Positions 41,901 to 51,165 of a stretch of 64,000 bases of DNA are shown here, piece after piece (within the stretch, counting starts at the first letter, position 1; each line of letters begins with the position of its first letter). Below the pieces are notes generated by a model. It saw nothing but the letters and a program-made list of their open reading frames with translations, was not told the DNA's origin and did not search any database. The position numbers and the translations under genes were made by a program. This DNA is from an uncultured Muribaculaceae bacterium (GTDB taxonomy: Bacteria > Bacteroidota > Bacteroidia > Bacteroidales > Muribaculaceae): the NCBI GenBank assembly GCA_947628305.1, contig CANQZG010000002.1:62001-126000 (forward strand), given 5' to 3'.

Positions 41901-43367
41901 TCAGTAGGAGAGGTGTTCGCGGCGGGCGGCATCTATTCTAAGAAGGATGAACAGCAGGAAGGTAAATCCCCATAGCGAGGACCCCCCGTAACTGAAGAAC
42001 GGCAGGGGAATCCCGATGACAGGGCACAACCCTATCACCATGCCGATGTTGATGGCGAGGTGGAAAATGAAATAGCTCGCGACACAGTAGGCGTACACGC
42101 GTCCAAATATCGACGGCTGTCTCTCGGCTATGTGTAATACTCTCAATATCAGCGTTAGAAACAGTATCAGAACAGCCGTAGACCCGATGAAACCTTCCTC
42201 CTCGCCGATGGTGCAGTATATGAAGTCGGTGTGTTGTTCGGGGACATATTTCAGTTTAGTTTGCGTCCCGTTAAGGAACCCTTTGCCGGAGAGTCCTCCC
42301 GACCCTATGGCTATTTTGGATTGGTTGACATTGTATCCTGCGCCACGCGGGTCATCCTTGATACCGAGAGCGACAAGGATGCGTTGTTGCTGATGGTATT
42401 GGAGAACATTGTCAAATGTATAGTTGATTGAGAACAGGAATACCACTGCGATAGCAACGGAACCCGTGGTGACAAATATTTTCCGGGTCCCACCTCCTCG
42501 AAGCGACATTAACAGGCAATACAGGCACGCGACAATGAGGGCGGTCAGGAAATATGCAAGACCCGGTACAGTGACTCCAAATATGGTGAGGATGTATATT
42601 AAAAGGCCACTCCCGACAAACCATAGCAGAATATTGCGTGCCATCACCGGTTGTCGGCAGTAGACGGCGACCATGCACACCATAATCAACATGATAAGGA
42701 CAAATACAGTGAATTGCCCCGCCGGTATGCCGATTATCATGGTCTCGGTGAATTTTACGGCGAGGACGAAGAACACGACCGCACACAATGCGGCGAGAAG
42801 CACCAGTCCGCTCATGCCTTCACGATAGAGGACAAAGAACAATGCCATATAGGCGAGTGCCGAGCCGGTTTCTTTCTGGGCAAGAATCAGGATGACCGGA
42901 ATAAAGATGATGGCGAGTGCCCTGCCGAAATTGGCACGTGACGCGGTGAGGCTGAAATTGTACCCGCTGAACAGTTTGGCAAGTGCGAGCGCGGTCGCGA
43001 CTTTGGCAAATTCAGCCGGCTGGAGACTCATCGGGCCGAGTACGAGCCATGAGTGAGACCCCTTGATGTCAGGGGCGATAAATATGGTTACAAACAACAC
43101 AAGGAGTGTGACGATGTAGATGGGATAGGCATACGTCTCATACACGCGAGAGTCTATGAGCAACAACACCAGTGCGGCCACTAACGCCAGGCCTATCCAG
43201 CGTATCTGTTTACCCGAGAATTCAGCGAAATCGAATATACTGGCGTGGTCAAAGTCATAACTTGCCGCGTAGATGCTCACCGCCCCCGCCGTCACGAGCA
43301 GCAGGTAGAGAATCACTGTGAACCAGTCGAGATGACGGAATACCGAGTTAGTGTTTCTTTGTTCCAC
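41901..43367 (-). CDS. rodA: RodA, peptidoglycan glycosyltransferase (SEDS)
   Basis: 488 residues, polytopic. Polymerises glycan strands in the rod complex. SEDS signatures include QPAEFAKVATALALAKLF, FVLYREGMSG, VPEQHTDFIYCTIGEEEGFIGS and FFSYGGSSLWGF. Longer than E. coli RodA (370), with extra loops between helices (about residues 200-330), as seen in Bacteroidetes. Overlaps the PBP2 gene by 20 bases. Confidence 0.92.
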   Translation of the reverse strand: MEQRNTNSVFRHLDWFTVILYLLLVTAGAVSIYAASYDFDHASIFDFAEFSGKQIRWIGLALVAALVLLLIDSRVYETYAYPIYIVTLLVLFVTIFIAPDIKGSHSWLVLGPMSLQPAEFAKVATALALAKLFSGYNFSLTASRANFGRALAIIFIPVILILAQKETGSALAYMALFFVLYREGMSGLVLLAALCAVVFFVLAVKFTETMIIGIPAGQFTVFVLIMLIMVCMVAVYCRQPVMARNILLWFVGSGLLIYILTIFGVTVPGLAYFLTALIVACLYCLLMSLRGGGTRKIFVTTGSVAIAVVFLFSINYTFDNVLQYHQQQRILVALGIKDDPRGAGYNVNQSKIAIGSGGLSGKGFLNGTQTKLKYVPEQHTDFIYCTIGEEEGFIGSTAVLILFLTLILRVLHIAERQPSIFGRVYAYCVASYFIFHLAINIGMVIGLCPVIGIPLPFFSYGGSSLWGFTFLLFILLRIDAARREHLSY

Positions 43368-45210
43368 TATACATGATTGTGTTAGATGTTAACATACGGT
43401 GTTCGATGTGTTTGCGCGAATCCGAAATGTGCCCTTTAAGATATTTCTCGATGACGAGACTGCCTATGGGGACACCGAATGTCGCACCGAACCCGGCGTT
43501 CTCAACATATACCGCCACGACGATTTTAGGGTCATGGTAAGGTGCGAACCCCAGGAACGCCGAGTGGTCGCGACCGTGTGGATTCTGGGCTGTGCCGGTT
43601 TTTCCGGCGACCTCGATATCTGGAAGATTGGCGAGTTTACACGTACCGCCAGTCACTGCCATTCTCATTCCCTCGGCAATGTCGCTGAAGTATCGTGCGT
43701 CTATGGTGGGATGACGGCGTTGTATCAGTTCCGATGGCAGCACGGTGTCCTCGATTTCCTTGACCACATGTGGCGTTATGAACCATCCCCGGTTGGCAAT
43801 CGATGCACCGAGGTTGGCAATCTGAAGGGGGGTCGCGAGGATTTCCCCTTGTCCGATTGAGACCGAGATGATAGTGTTCGCGCTCCAGCGACCTTCACCG
43901 TAGACTTTGTTGTAGAACTTGGCGTTGGGGATGAATCCACGGCTTTCGCCAGGGAGGTCTACACCGAGTTTATACCCGTAGCCGAGAGATACGAGATGCT
44001 TTTTCCACACCTCGAAAGCATCGGCCGATGACCCGTATTTGCTTTTGCGGTCGACCATCGCTTTGAATCCCCAGCAGAAATAAGCGTTGCACGATGTCTG
44101 CAATGCGGGTTTAAGCGGGATGGGGGAGCCGTGTCCGTGGCATCCCACCCTGAGACCGCCGGATATGAAGCCACGGGAGCAGGGATAGGCGGTGCCTGTG
44201 GTTATAATGTTCTCCTGTAGGAGAATCAACCCCTGACTTGGCTTGAATGTCGAGCCGGGGGGGTATGCTCCCTGCAACGCACGGTCAAACAGCGGGCGGT
44301 CAGGGTCTTTTACCAGCATGGCGTAGTTTTTCCCGCGTTCGCGTCCCACGAGCAACGATGGGTCATAATTGGGTGCCGAAACCATGCAGAGTATCTCGCC
44401 GGTGGCCGGCTCAAGGGCGACAACCGCCCCCTTTTTGTTGACCATCAGTGACTCGGCATATTGTTGCAACTCGATGTCGATACTGAGTTTGAGGTTCTTA
44501 CCCGCAACGGCGTTTTTGTCATACCTGCCGTCTTCATACCGTCCTTGTATCTGTCCACGGGCATCGCGTATCAGCACTTCCGCGCCTTTTTCTCCACGAA
44601 GGAAACGTTCGTAGCTGCGTTCTACGCCGAGGTCGCCTGTGTAGTCACCCGACATGTAATAGGGGTCACGCTCGATGTCCTTGGCCGAGACTTCGCGAAT
44701 GTTTCCCAGTACATTGGCGGCGCAATGGTAGTTGTATTGACGCAGGATTCGTTTCTGGATAAAGAATCCGGGGTATCGGTACAGTTTTTCCTGTAACCGA
44801 CCGTAATCCTCGGGGGAGAGGTGGGTAATCAGTGTCTGCGGGGAATAGGAGGAGTAACCGGGGTTGAGACGCCGGTCTTTCATGTCGGTCAGGCGTTTCA
44901 GCAGCTGTTGCCGGGTGATGTTCAGTGTACGGCAGAAGTCTATCGTGTCAAAATCGTGCACATCACGCGGTATCATCATCACATCGTAGGCCGGTTGGTT
45001 ATATACCACAAGCCGACCTTTGCGGTCATATATTATTCCACGCGAGGGATATATGGATTTCTTCAGGAATGCGTTGGAGTCGGCATAGTCCTTGTACTTG
45101 GAATCCATCACCTGTAGGTCAAATAGCCTGAAGATGTATATCAGGACAATGATGATGATGAAGGCCCCTATGACGAACTTTCGCTTTTCTAAGTTATAGT
45201 CTTTTCTCAC
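43348..45210 (-). CDS. mrdA: Penicillin-binding protein 2 (elongasome transpeptidase)
   Basis: 620 residues. One N-terminal membrane helix (FVIGAFIIIIVLIYIFRLFDL), PBP dimerisation domain (RGIIYDRKGRLVVYN), then the transpeptidase domain with catalytic Ser in PPGSTFKPSQG, second motif SCN (TSCNAYFCWGF), and KTG in VAGKTGTAQNPHG. Crosslinks lateral wall with RodA. Overlaps mreD by 17 bases. Confidence 0.94.
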   Translation of the reverse strand: MRKDYNLEKRKFVIGAFIIIIVLIYIFRLFDLQVMDSKYKDYADSNAFLKKSIYPSRGIIYDRKGRLVVYNQPAYDVMMIPRDVHDFDTIDFCRTLNITRQQLLKRLTDMKDRRLNPGYSSYSPQTLITHLSPEDYGRLQEKLYRYPGFFIQKRILRQYNYHCAANVLGNIREVSAKDIERDPYYMSGDYTGDLGVERSYERFLRGEKGAEVLIRDARGQIQGRYEDGRYDKNAVAGKNLKLSIDIELQQYAESLMVNKKGAVVALEPATGEILCMVSAPNYDPSLLVGRERGKNYAMLVKDPDRPLFDRALQGAYPPGSTFKPSQGLILLQENIITTGTAYPCSRGFISGGLRVGCHGHGSPIPLKPALQTSCNAYFCWGFKAMVDRKSKYGSSADAFEVWKKHLVSLGYGYKLGVDLPGESRGFIPNAKFYNKVYGEGRWSANTIISVSIGQGEILATPLQIANLGASIANRGWFITPHVVKEIEDTVLPSELIQRRHPTIDARYFSDIAEGMRMAVTGGTCKLANLPDIEVAGKTGTAQNPHGRDHSAFLGFAPYHDPKIVVAVYVENAGFGATFGVPIGSLVIEKYLKGHISDSRKHIEHRMLTSNTIMYSGTKKH

Positions 45211-45715
45211 GACGCTTGCTCATTAGACTGTCAATACCCAGCATTATAAGTCCGGACAGTATTGTGCTGCAGACTATGCGAAGTACCATGCCGGCTATAT
45301 CAAAGAATGTGAATGCCTCGATGACGGATATTAGCGTGCAATATATGAGTGTCATCGTAAACAGGTATTTGATATATGCCGCGGTACCGATAGTGCGCAT
45401 CGAAGGCTCGGTGGATGATAGGTCGTCCTCACGTGGTATATAGAGATGTAGGACCTGGCGGCGAATCATGGCTGTCAGTGTGCATGCCAGTGCGTTCATC
45501 CCGTAGGTGTCAGAGAAAATATCTATCGACAGTCCAAGAAGGAATGAGATTGTCAGCACCCAGTTTAACGACAGGGTGATTGGTAGTCTGAAAATGACAT
45601 AGATGAAGACGAAGGGCACGGCCACATTGAAAAGGCACACATGATTGAACACAGTCGCCTGTGCCAGAATCAGTATGATTGCAAGGATGACGAGTTGCAA
45701 TGTGGTCTTGTTCAT
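45194..45715 (-). CDS. mreD: Rod shape-determining protein MreD
   Basis: 173 residues, about five hydrophobic segments (LVILAIILILAQATVFNHVCL, VAVPFVFIYVIFRLP, LTISFLLGLSIDIFSDTYGMNALACTL). Assigned by fold and by position between mreC and PBP2. Sequence conservation in MreD is low, so context carries much of the weight. Confidence 0.85.
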   Translation of the reverse strand: MNKTTLQLVILAIILILAQATVFNHVCLFNVAVPFVFIYVIFRLPITLSLNWVLTISFLLGLSIDIFSDTYGMNALACTLTAMIRRQVLHLYIPREDDLSSTEPSMRTIGTAAYIKYLFTMTLIYCTLISVIEAFTFFDIAGMVLRIVCSTILSGLIMLGIDSLMSKRREKRL

Positions 45716-45724
45716 TTCTATATC

Positions 45725-46579
45725 TTATTTTTCAGTTTCAGAGTCAATGTCTTTTTCGACAGTCTCAAGTTCTTCTTTCAGGCTGTCCTTGACGACGCGG
45801 ACTGTAGACAGTGTGGAGAAGTCGGTGAAAAGTCTTACACGGAGGGCAAAGAATGACCCTTGGTTGTCCTTGACAGTCCCTATTACACGCCCTACAGGGA
45901 CTCCCCCGGGGAATACTGATGAGAAACCGCTTGTGACAATCGTGTCGCCGGTCTTGAATGTGGCATGTTTCGGAAGCTCCTCAAGTACCGCCACGCGGGA
46001 GTCCTTTCCGTCCCACACCAGTGAACCCACATGTTCCCTCCCTTTTACTTTGCATGAGATTCTAAGGTGGGGGTTCAACAGGGAGATGACACGGGCCGTG
46101 TGCGCCCCGACAATATTGACCACGCCCACGACCCCGTTTTGGTCTACCACACCCATTTCGGGTTTGACCCCGTCAAGTAAGCCTTTTTCGATGGTGATAT
46201 AGTTGTGGGGGCGGTTTATTGAGTTGTTGATGACGTGCGCGATGATGAAGTTGTATCTTGCGAGCGATGAATCAACCCTCATCGACGCGGCATATTTTTC
46301 TTCGTTCTGTGAGGTCAACGCCTGACGCAGGACGAGCACCTCCCGTTCAAGTTCGGCGTTACGTCGCTGAAGGTCTTCATTGATGTCACGCAGAGAGAAA
46401 TAGGAGGTGACGCCGCTTGAGGCTTTGTAGACCGATGACGCCACTGTTCCGGCCGATGACAGGAACACATAGTGCTGATAGGGATTGCTGTTGAATAGTA
46501 ATATGCAACTGACGGTCACATATAACAGGAACAACATCCACGCACTGTAACGCACGAAGAAATTGAGAAGATTGTTCAC
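45725..46579 (-). CDS. mreC: Rod shape-determining protein MreC
   Basis: 284 residues. One N-terminal membrane helix, coiled-coil region (about 60-95), then the periplasmic MreC beta domain (NYITIEKGLLDGVKPEMGVVDQNGVVGVVN, ARVISLLNP, DTIVTSGFSSVFPGGVPVGRV). Links MreB to the wall enzymes. Confidence 0.92.
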   Translation of the reverse strand: MNNLLNFFVRYSAWMLFLLYVTVSCILLFNSNPYQHYVFLSSAGTVASSVYKASSGVTSYFSLRDINEDLQRRNAELEREVLVLRQALTSQNEEKYAASMRVDSSLARYNFIIAHVINNSINRPHNYITIEKGLLDGVKPEMGVVDQNGVVGVVNIVGAHTARVISLLNPHLRISCKVKGREHVGSLVWDGKDSRVAVLEELPKHATFKTGDTIVTSGFSSVFPGGVPVGRVIGTVKDNQGSFFALRVRLFTDFSTLSTVRVVKDSLKEELETVEKDIDSETEK

Positions 46580-46592
46580 TCCGTCGGGACTA

Positions 46593-47612
46593 TCAGCGTA
46601 TCAGGAACGAGAATCGGTCGATATTCTTCAGTGCCACACCGGTGCCTTTGGCTACCGCGAGCAGGGGGTCTTCGGCAATGTGGAACTGGATGCCGATTTT
46701 ATCGGTCAGTCGTTTGTCGAGACCGCGCAACAGTGCACCACCGCCGGCGAGGTAAATGCCGTTCTTGACGATGTCGGCATAAAGTTCGGGTGGAGTCTGC
46801 TCCAATGCACTTAAAACCGCAGCCTCGATTTTTGAGATGGATTTTTCGATGCTGTGTGATACCTCCTGGTAGGATACCGGCACTTCCATAGGGAGAGCGG
46901 TCATCTTGTTGGGGCCGTGCACGATATAGTCGGCCGGCGGGTTGTCGAGTTCGGTAAGGGCTGAACCCACGTTCATCTTTATAAGTTCGGCCGTGCGTTC
47001 ACCGACCTTGATGTTGTGGACACGGCTCATGTGGTCCTGTATGTCATCGGTGAGGTCGTCACCGGCTGTCTGGATGCTCTTGTTGCTGACAATCCCACCG
47101 AGTGAGATTACAGCGATTTCGGTTGTACCGCCGCCTATGTCTACAATCATGTTGCCTTCAGGTGCGACGACATCGATACCGATGCCGAGGGCGGCTGCCA
47201 TAGGCTCGTATATCATGTAGACATCACGTCCTCCGGCATGTTCTGAAGAGTCACGAACGGCGCGTATCTCGACTTCGGTCGAGCCTGAGGGGATTCCGAC
47301 GACCATCTTCATCGAGGGGGAGAACCAGTTGCTCTTGGCACTCGCCTTCTTTATTAATCCGCGTATCATCAGTTCGGCGGCGTTAAAGTCGGCGATGACT
47401 CCTTGGCGAAGTGGGCGTATTGTCTCGATGCCTTCGTTTTCCTTGCCACGCATCTGCTGTGCTTCGCGTCCGACGGCTATCATTTTGCCGGTTTTTTTGT
47501 CAAGAGCCACTATTGATGGCTCGTCAATGACAATCTTGTCATTGTGTATTATGATTGTATTGGCCGTTCCGAGGTCAATTGCAATCTCTTTGGTGAATGA
47601 GAAAAGTCCCAT
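46593..47612 (-). CDS. mreB: Rod shape-determining protein MreB
   Basis: 339 residues, bacterial actin. ATP motifs IAIDLGTANTIIIHN and IVDIGGGTTEIAVISLGGIV, plus GLDKRLTDKIGIQF near the C-terminus. Length is normal. First shape gene of the operon, 40 bases after purH. Confidence 0.96.
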   Translation of the reverse strand: MGLFSFTKEIAIDLGTANTIIIHNDKIVIDEPSIVALDKKTGKMIAVGREAQQMRGKENEGIETIRPLRQGVIADFNAAELMIRGLIKKASAKSNWFSPSMKMVVGIPSGSTEVEIRAVRDSSEHAGGRDVYMIYEPMAAALGIGIDVVAPEGNMIVDIGGGTTEIAVISLGGIVSNKSIQTAGDDLTDDIQDHMSRVHNIKVGERTAELIKMNVGSALTELDNPPADYIVHGPNKMTALPMEVPVSYQEVSHSIEKSISKIEAAVLSALEQTPPELYADIVKNGIYLAGGGALLRGLDKRLTDKIGIQFHIAEDPLLAVAKGTGVALKNIDRFSFLIR

Positions 47613-47652
47613 GTGAAATAATTTATTGGGAAGATATGTATTGGTGTGATTT

Positions 47653-49179
47653 TTAATGTTTGAAATGGCGGAAGCCTGTCATAGCCATCGACATGCCGTT
47701 GGCATCGCAATATTCCACTGAATCGTTGTCACGGATTGAACCTCCGGGATGCACGACTGCGGTGACGCCTGCCTTGTGGGCGATTTCCACACAATCGGCA
47801 AACGGGAAGAATGCATCTGATGCCATTACAGCCCCGTCAAGTGAAAATCCGAACGAATGAGCTTTCTCGATGGCCTGTTTCAGAGCGTCCACACGGGATG
47901 TCTGTCCTACGCCCGATGCAATCAATTGGCGGTCTTTTGCAAGTACAATGGCGTTGCTCTTGGAATTTTTTACGATTTTGTTGGCAAATAGAAGGTCATC
48001 GGCCTGTGCAGGGGTTATACCCTGTTTTGTCACGATTTTCAGGTCTTCGGGTGTCTCGGTCTTTGTGTCCCGGTCTTGGACAAGTGCTCCGTTGAGTGCC
48101 GAGCGGAATACGACAGGCGATTGCGGACAATCCTTACGCACGAGGATTATGCGGTTTTTCTTCGATTGTAGGATTTCAAGTGCATCGTCATTGTAGGTGG
48201 GGGCGATGATTACCTCGAAGAATATCTTGTTGATTTCTTCGGCGGCCTCGCGGTCGACTGTCGCATTGGTGATGAGCACGCCACCGAATGCGCTCACCGG
48301 GTCTCCGGCAAGTGCGTCACGCCAGGCCTCAGCCACGGTTGGGCGGGATGCGAGTCCGCAGGCGTTATTGTGTTTCAGTATGGCGAATGTTGTGTCGGTG
48401 AACTCGTTGATGAGTGATACCGCCGCATCGATGTCAAGGAGGTTGTTGTAGGAAATCTCTTTGCCGTGGAGTTGGTCAAACATGGCATTGAAATCGCCGA
48501 AGAAACGTCCGCGCTGGTGGGGGTTCTCTCCGTAACGGAGATGTTTCGGGGTGTCAAGGGCGACACGTAGGGCGGTCGGTTCGGCATCATCGTCAAAATA
48601 GTTGAATATGGCGGAGTCATAACCCGATGACACTGCGAATGCGTCACGGGCAAGAGCGCGTCGCTGGGCGAGAGTTGTCTCTGCCCCCTGTGCAGTCAGG
48701 ATGTCCCGGAGTACAGGGTACTGGGCCTTTGATGCGACGATGACAACGTCGTTGTAGTTCTTTGCCGCGGCACGAATGAGGGAGATGCCGCCTATGTCGA
48801 TTTTCTCGATGATGTCGGCTTCGGGAGCACCTGATGCCACTGTCGCGCTGAAAGGGTAAAGGTCCACTATCACGAGGTCTATTGCCGGGATATCATACTG
48901 CTTGACCTGCTCGCAGTCCCGGGCGTGTTCACGGCGGTTGAGTATGCCGCCGAAAACTTTGGGATGAAGGGTCTTCACGCGGCCGCCAAGTATCGACGGA
49001 TAGCCCGTCAGGTCCTCTACCGCGTCACAGGTATATCCTAGCGATGTGATGAAGTCTCGTGTCCCTCCGGTTGAAAGGAATTTTACCCCATTGTCATTAA
49101 GTAACTTAAGTATTTCATCGAGTCCGTCCTTATGAAACACCGAGATAAGGGCGGTAGTTATTTTCTTATTGTCAGCCAT
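47653..49179 (-). CDS. purH: Bifunctional AICAR transformylase/IMP cyclohydrolase
   Basis: 508 residues; last two steps of purine synthesis. N-terminal IMP cyclohydrolase (ALISVFHKDGLDEIL, GGRVKTLHPKVFGGIL), C-terminal AICAR transformylase (AILKHNNACGLASRP, VVHPGGSIRDNDSVEYCDANGMSMAMTG). I chose the ATG at 49179; the longer start at 49224 lies inside the promoter. It leads the mreB operon, placing purine synthesis ahead of rod-shape genes. Confidence 0.95.
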   Translation of the reverse strand: MADNKKITTALISVFHKDGLDEILKLLNDNGVKFLSTGGTRDFITSLGYTCDAVEDLTGYPSILGGRVKTLHPKVFGGILNRREHARDCEQVKQYDIPAIDLVIVDLYPFSATVASGAPEADIIEKIDIGGISLIRAAAKNYNDVVIVASKAQYPVLRDILTAQGAETTLAQRRALARDAFAVSSGYDSAIFNYFDDDAEPTALRVALDTPKHLRYGENPHQRGRFFGDFNAMFDQLHGKEISYNNLLDIDAAVSLINEFTDTTFAILKHNNACGLASRPTVAEAWRDALAGDPVSAFGGVLITNATVDREAAEEINKIFFEVIIAPTYNDDALEILQSKKNRIILVRKDCPQSPVVFRSALNGALVQDRDTKTETPEDLKIVTKQGITPAQADDLLFANKIVKNSKSNAIVLAKDRQLIASGVGQTSRVDALKQAIEKAHSFGFSLDGAVMASDAFFPFADCVEIAHKAGVTAVVHPGGSIRDNDSVEYCDANGMSMAMTGFRHFKH

Positions 49180-49221
49180 ACCTATTTTATACTCTTTTAT
49201 ATTCAGTGTTAGTTTAAAGTG

Positions 49222-49248
49222 CAAAATTACTAATTTTTCAGAACCAAA
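49222..49248 (-). promoter_or_regulatory. Promoter of purH and the rod-shape operon
   Basis: Reverse strand TAATTTTG (49229-49222), with a TTTG at 49248-49245 spaced 15 bases, shorter than usual. Leader to 49179 is about 40 bases. Confidence 0.5.
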
Positions 49249-49299
49249 TGCCGTGTAAGTGTGTTTTTTATCAATAAGATTTATAAAAATAATCTACTT

Positions 49300-49809
49300 A
49301 TGGCTAAAATAGGAATATTTTATGGCTCCACGACCGGTACGACCAAGGATATTGCCGGGCGTATCGCCACGAAACTTGGCGTAGAATCATCATCGGTATA
49401 TGATGTCGCTGATACCGCTCCGTCGGCTGTTGCGTCATACGATGTCCTGTTGCTGGGCACGAGCACATGGGGCGCAGGAGAGATTCAGGATGACTGGGAG
49501 GATTTCATGGCGGGTCTTGAGGTTCTTGACCTTAGTGGAAAGAAAGTCGGATTGTTTGGTTGTGGCGATGAATCCATGAGTGATACATTCTGCAACGGAG
49601 TGGGAATACTGTATGACCGTCTTAAAGGGTCGGGGGCACAGTTTATAGGCGGCTACGGGACTGTCGGTTATGAGTTTGAAGAGTCGCTCGCTGTGCCGGT
49701 TGACGCTGTTGAGGCGGTTGGATTGCTCATTGATGGTACCAATCACTCTGACACTGTCGATGAGCGTATCGACGGCTGGGTGGCCGAAATCAAGAAAGAG
49801 ATTGATTGA
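49300..49809 (+). CDS. fldA: Flavodoxin
   Basis: 169 residues. FMN-phosphate loop GSTTGTTKDIA at residues 8-18, GTSTWGAGEIQDDWEDF, LFGCGDESMSDTFCNGVG. Low-potential electron carrier, a candidate partner of the NifJ-type oxidoreductase in this window. The ATG at 49300 fits the family start (MAKIGIFYGS); a GTG upstream adds only 13 unlikely residues. Divergent from purH. A weak CGGAAATTTCCG palindrome follows at 49826-49837. Confidence 0.93.
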   Translation: MAKIGIFYGSTTGTTKDIAGRIATKLGVESSSVYDVADTAPSAVASYDVLLLGTSTWGAGEIQDDWEDFMAGLEVLDLSGKKVGLFGCGDESMSDTFCNGVGILYDRLKGSGAQFIGGYGTVGYEFEESLAVPVDAVEAVGLLIDGTNHSDTVDERIDGWVAEIKKEID

Positions 49810-49945
49810 GGGCATACTGTTTTATCGGAAATTTCCGGTAGTACGGTATATTTATAGGAAGAACGGGATTTGGCCTGTTATCTTCCATTTTCATCAATTA
49901 TGCAAAAATAACAGTTGTCAGTAGCTTCCTGTAAAGGGGAAATAG

Positions 49946-49953
49946 TAATTTTG
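49946..49953 (+). promoter_or_regulatory. -7 box for the RND efflux operon
   Basis: TAATTTTG, 45 bases upstream of the ATG at 49999. No clear -33 element. Confidence 0.5.
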
Positions 49954-49998
49954 CGTTAACATTAGAATGTTAATGCTGTTAAATATAATGTTCATTGT

Positions 49999-51165
49999 AT
50001 GAAGCGACATGGGTATCACTTGTTTTCACGGATGTTTGTTCCGATAACGGTATTGTGTGTTTTTCTATGCTCTGTGTCAGGCTGTAAAAAGACTGAAGTG
50101 GAGTTGCCTGTAGTGTCGGTCAGTCCCGCTGTTCGGGAGAACGTGGAGATTTATGGCGAATATGTGGGCCGTGCACGCGCCCAACAGTTTGTCGAGGTTA
50201 GAGCCAGGGTCGAGGGTTATCTTGAACGGATGCTTTTTGACGAGGGCACTTACGTTGACAAGGGTCAGGTATTGTTTGTCATAAATCAGGAGCAATACAA
50301 GGCGCGTGTTGACAAGGTAAAGGCTCAGCTCCAGAAAGATGAGTCGCAGGAACACAAGGCCAAGAGGGACCTTGAGCGCATACGTCCGCTTTACGAACAG
50401 AATGCCGCGAGCCAGCTTGACTATGACAACGCTGTAGCGGCATACGAGGCCGCCAAGGCATCGGCGGCCATGAGTCGGGCCGACCTCGCACAGGCCGAGC
50501 TTGAGCTTGGTTACACTACCGTGCGCTCGCCTCTGTCGGGATACGTGAGTGAACGCAATGTCGACCTTGGCTCCCTTGTCGGGCCTGGCGCGAAGTCATT
50601 GCTTGTGACCATAGTCAAGAGTGACACCGTCCTTATTGATTTCAGCATGACGGCTCTCGACTATCTGAAGAGTAAAGAGCGTAATGTCGAGTTCGGTGGC
50701 AAAAATGAGGAACGTTCATGGCAGCCCTACGTGACTGTCACGTTGGCCGACAACACGGTATATCCCTATAAAGGCACACTGGATTTCGCAGACCCCCAGG
50801 TCGACCCGCAGACAGGGACATTCTCTGTGCGTGCCGAGATGCCCAATCCATCCCATGCCATTTTGCCCGGTCAATTTACCAAGGTCAAGCTGCTTGTGGA
50901 TGTCCGTGAGGGAGCGACAGTGATTCCCCGACGCTCCTTGATGATAGAGAAGGGTGGCGCACATATATTTGTATTACGTCCCGATTCGACGGTGGAGAAA
51001 CGTTTCATCGAGACCGGGCCTGAAGTACAGAACAATGTCGTGGTCGAGCGCGGCCTCAATCCGGGTGAGAAGGTCGTTGTCGAGGGACAGCATAAACTTA
51101 GCCCGGGTATGAAAGTCAAGGTAAGCGCGACCAATAATGAAAACAAAGGGAAAGGGCAGTCATGA
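49999..51165 (+). CDS. RND efflux periplasmic adaptor lipoprotein (AcrA/MexA-like)
   Basis: 388 residues. Lipoprotein leader ending SVSGC (Cys29). Lipoyl/hairpin arrangement: VEVRARVEGYLERMLFDEGTYVDKGQVLFVINQEQY, coiled-coil hairpin about 95-165, TTVRSPLSGYVSERNVDLGSLV, then GTFSVRAEMPNPSHAILPGQFTKVKL. Bridges the pump and the outer-membrane channel. Overlaps the pump gene by 4 bases. Confidence 0.93.
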   Translation: MKRHGYHLFSRMFVPITVLCVFLCSVSGCKKTEVELPVVSVSPAVRENVEIYGEYVGRARAQQFVEVRARVEGYLERMLFDEGTYVDKGQVLFVINQEQYKARVDKVKAQLQKDESQEHKAKRDLERIRPLYEQNAASQLDYDNAVAAYEAAKASAAMSRADLAQAELELGYTTVRSPLSGYVSERNVDLGSLVGPGAKSLLVTIVKSDTVLIDFSMTALDYLKSKERNVEFGGKNEERSWQPYVTVTLADNTVYPYKGTLDFADPQVDPQTGTFSVRAEMPNPSHAILPGQFTKVKLLVDVREGATVIPRRSLMIEKGGAHIFVLRPDSTVEKRFIETGPEVQNNVVVERGLNPGEKVVVEGQHKLSPGMKVKVSATNNENKGKGQS

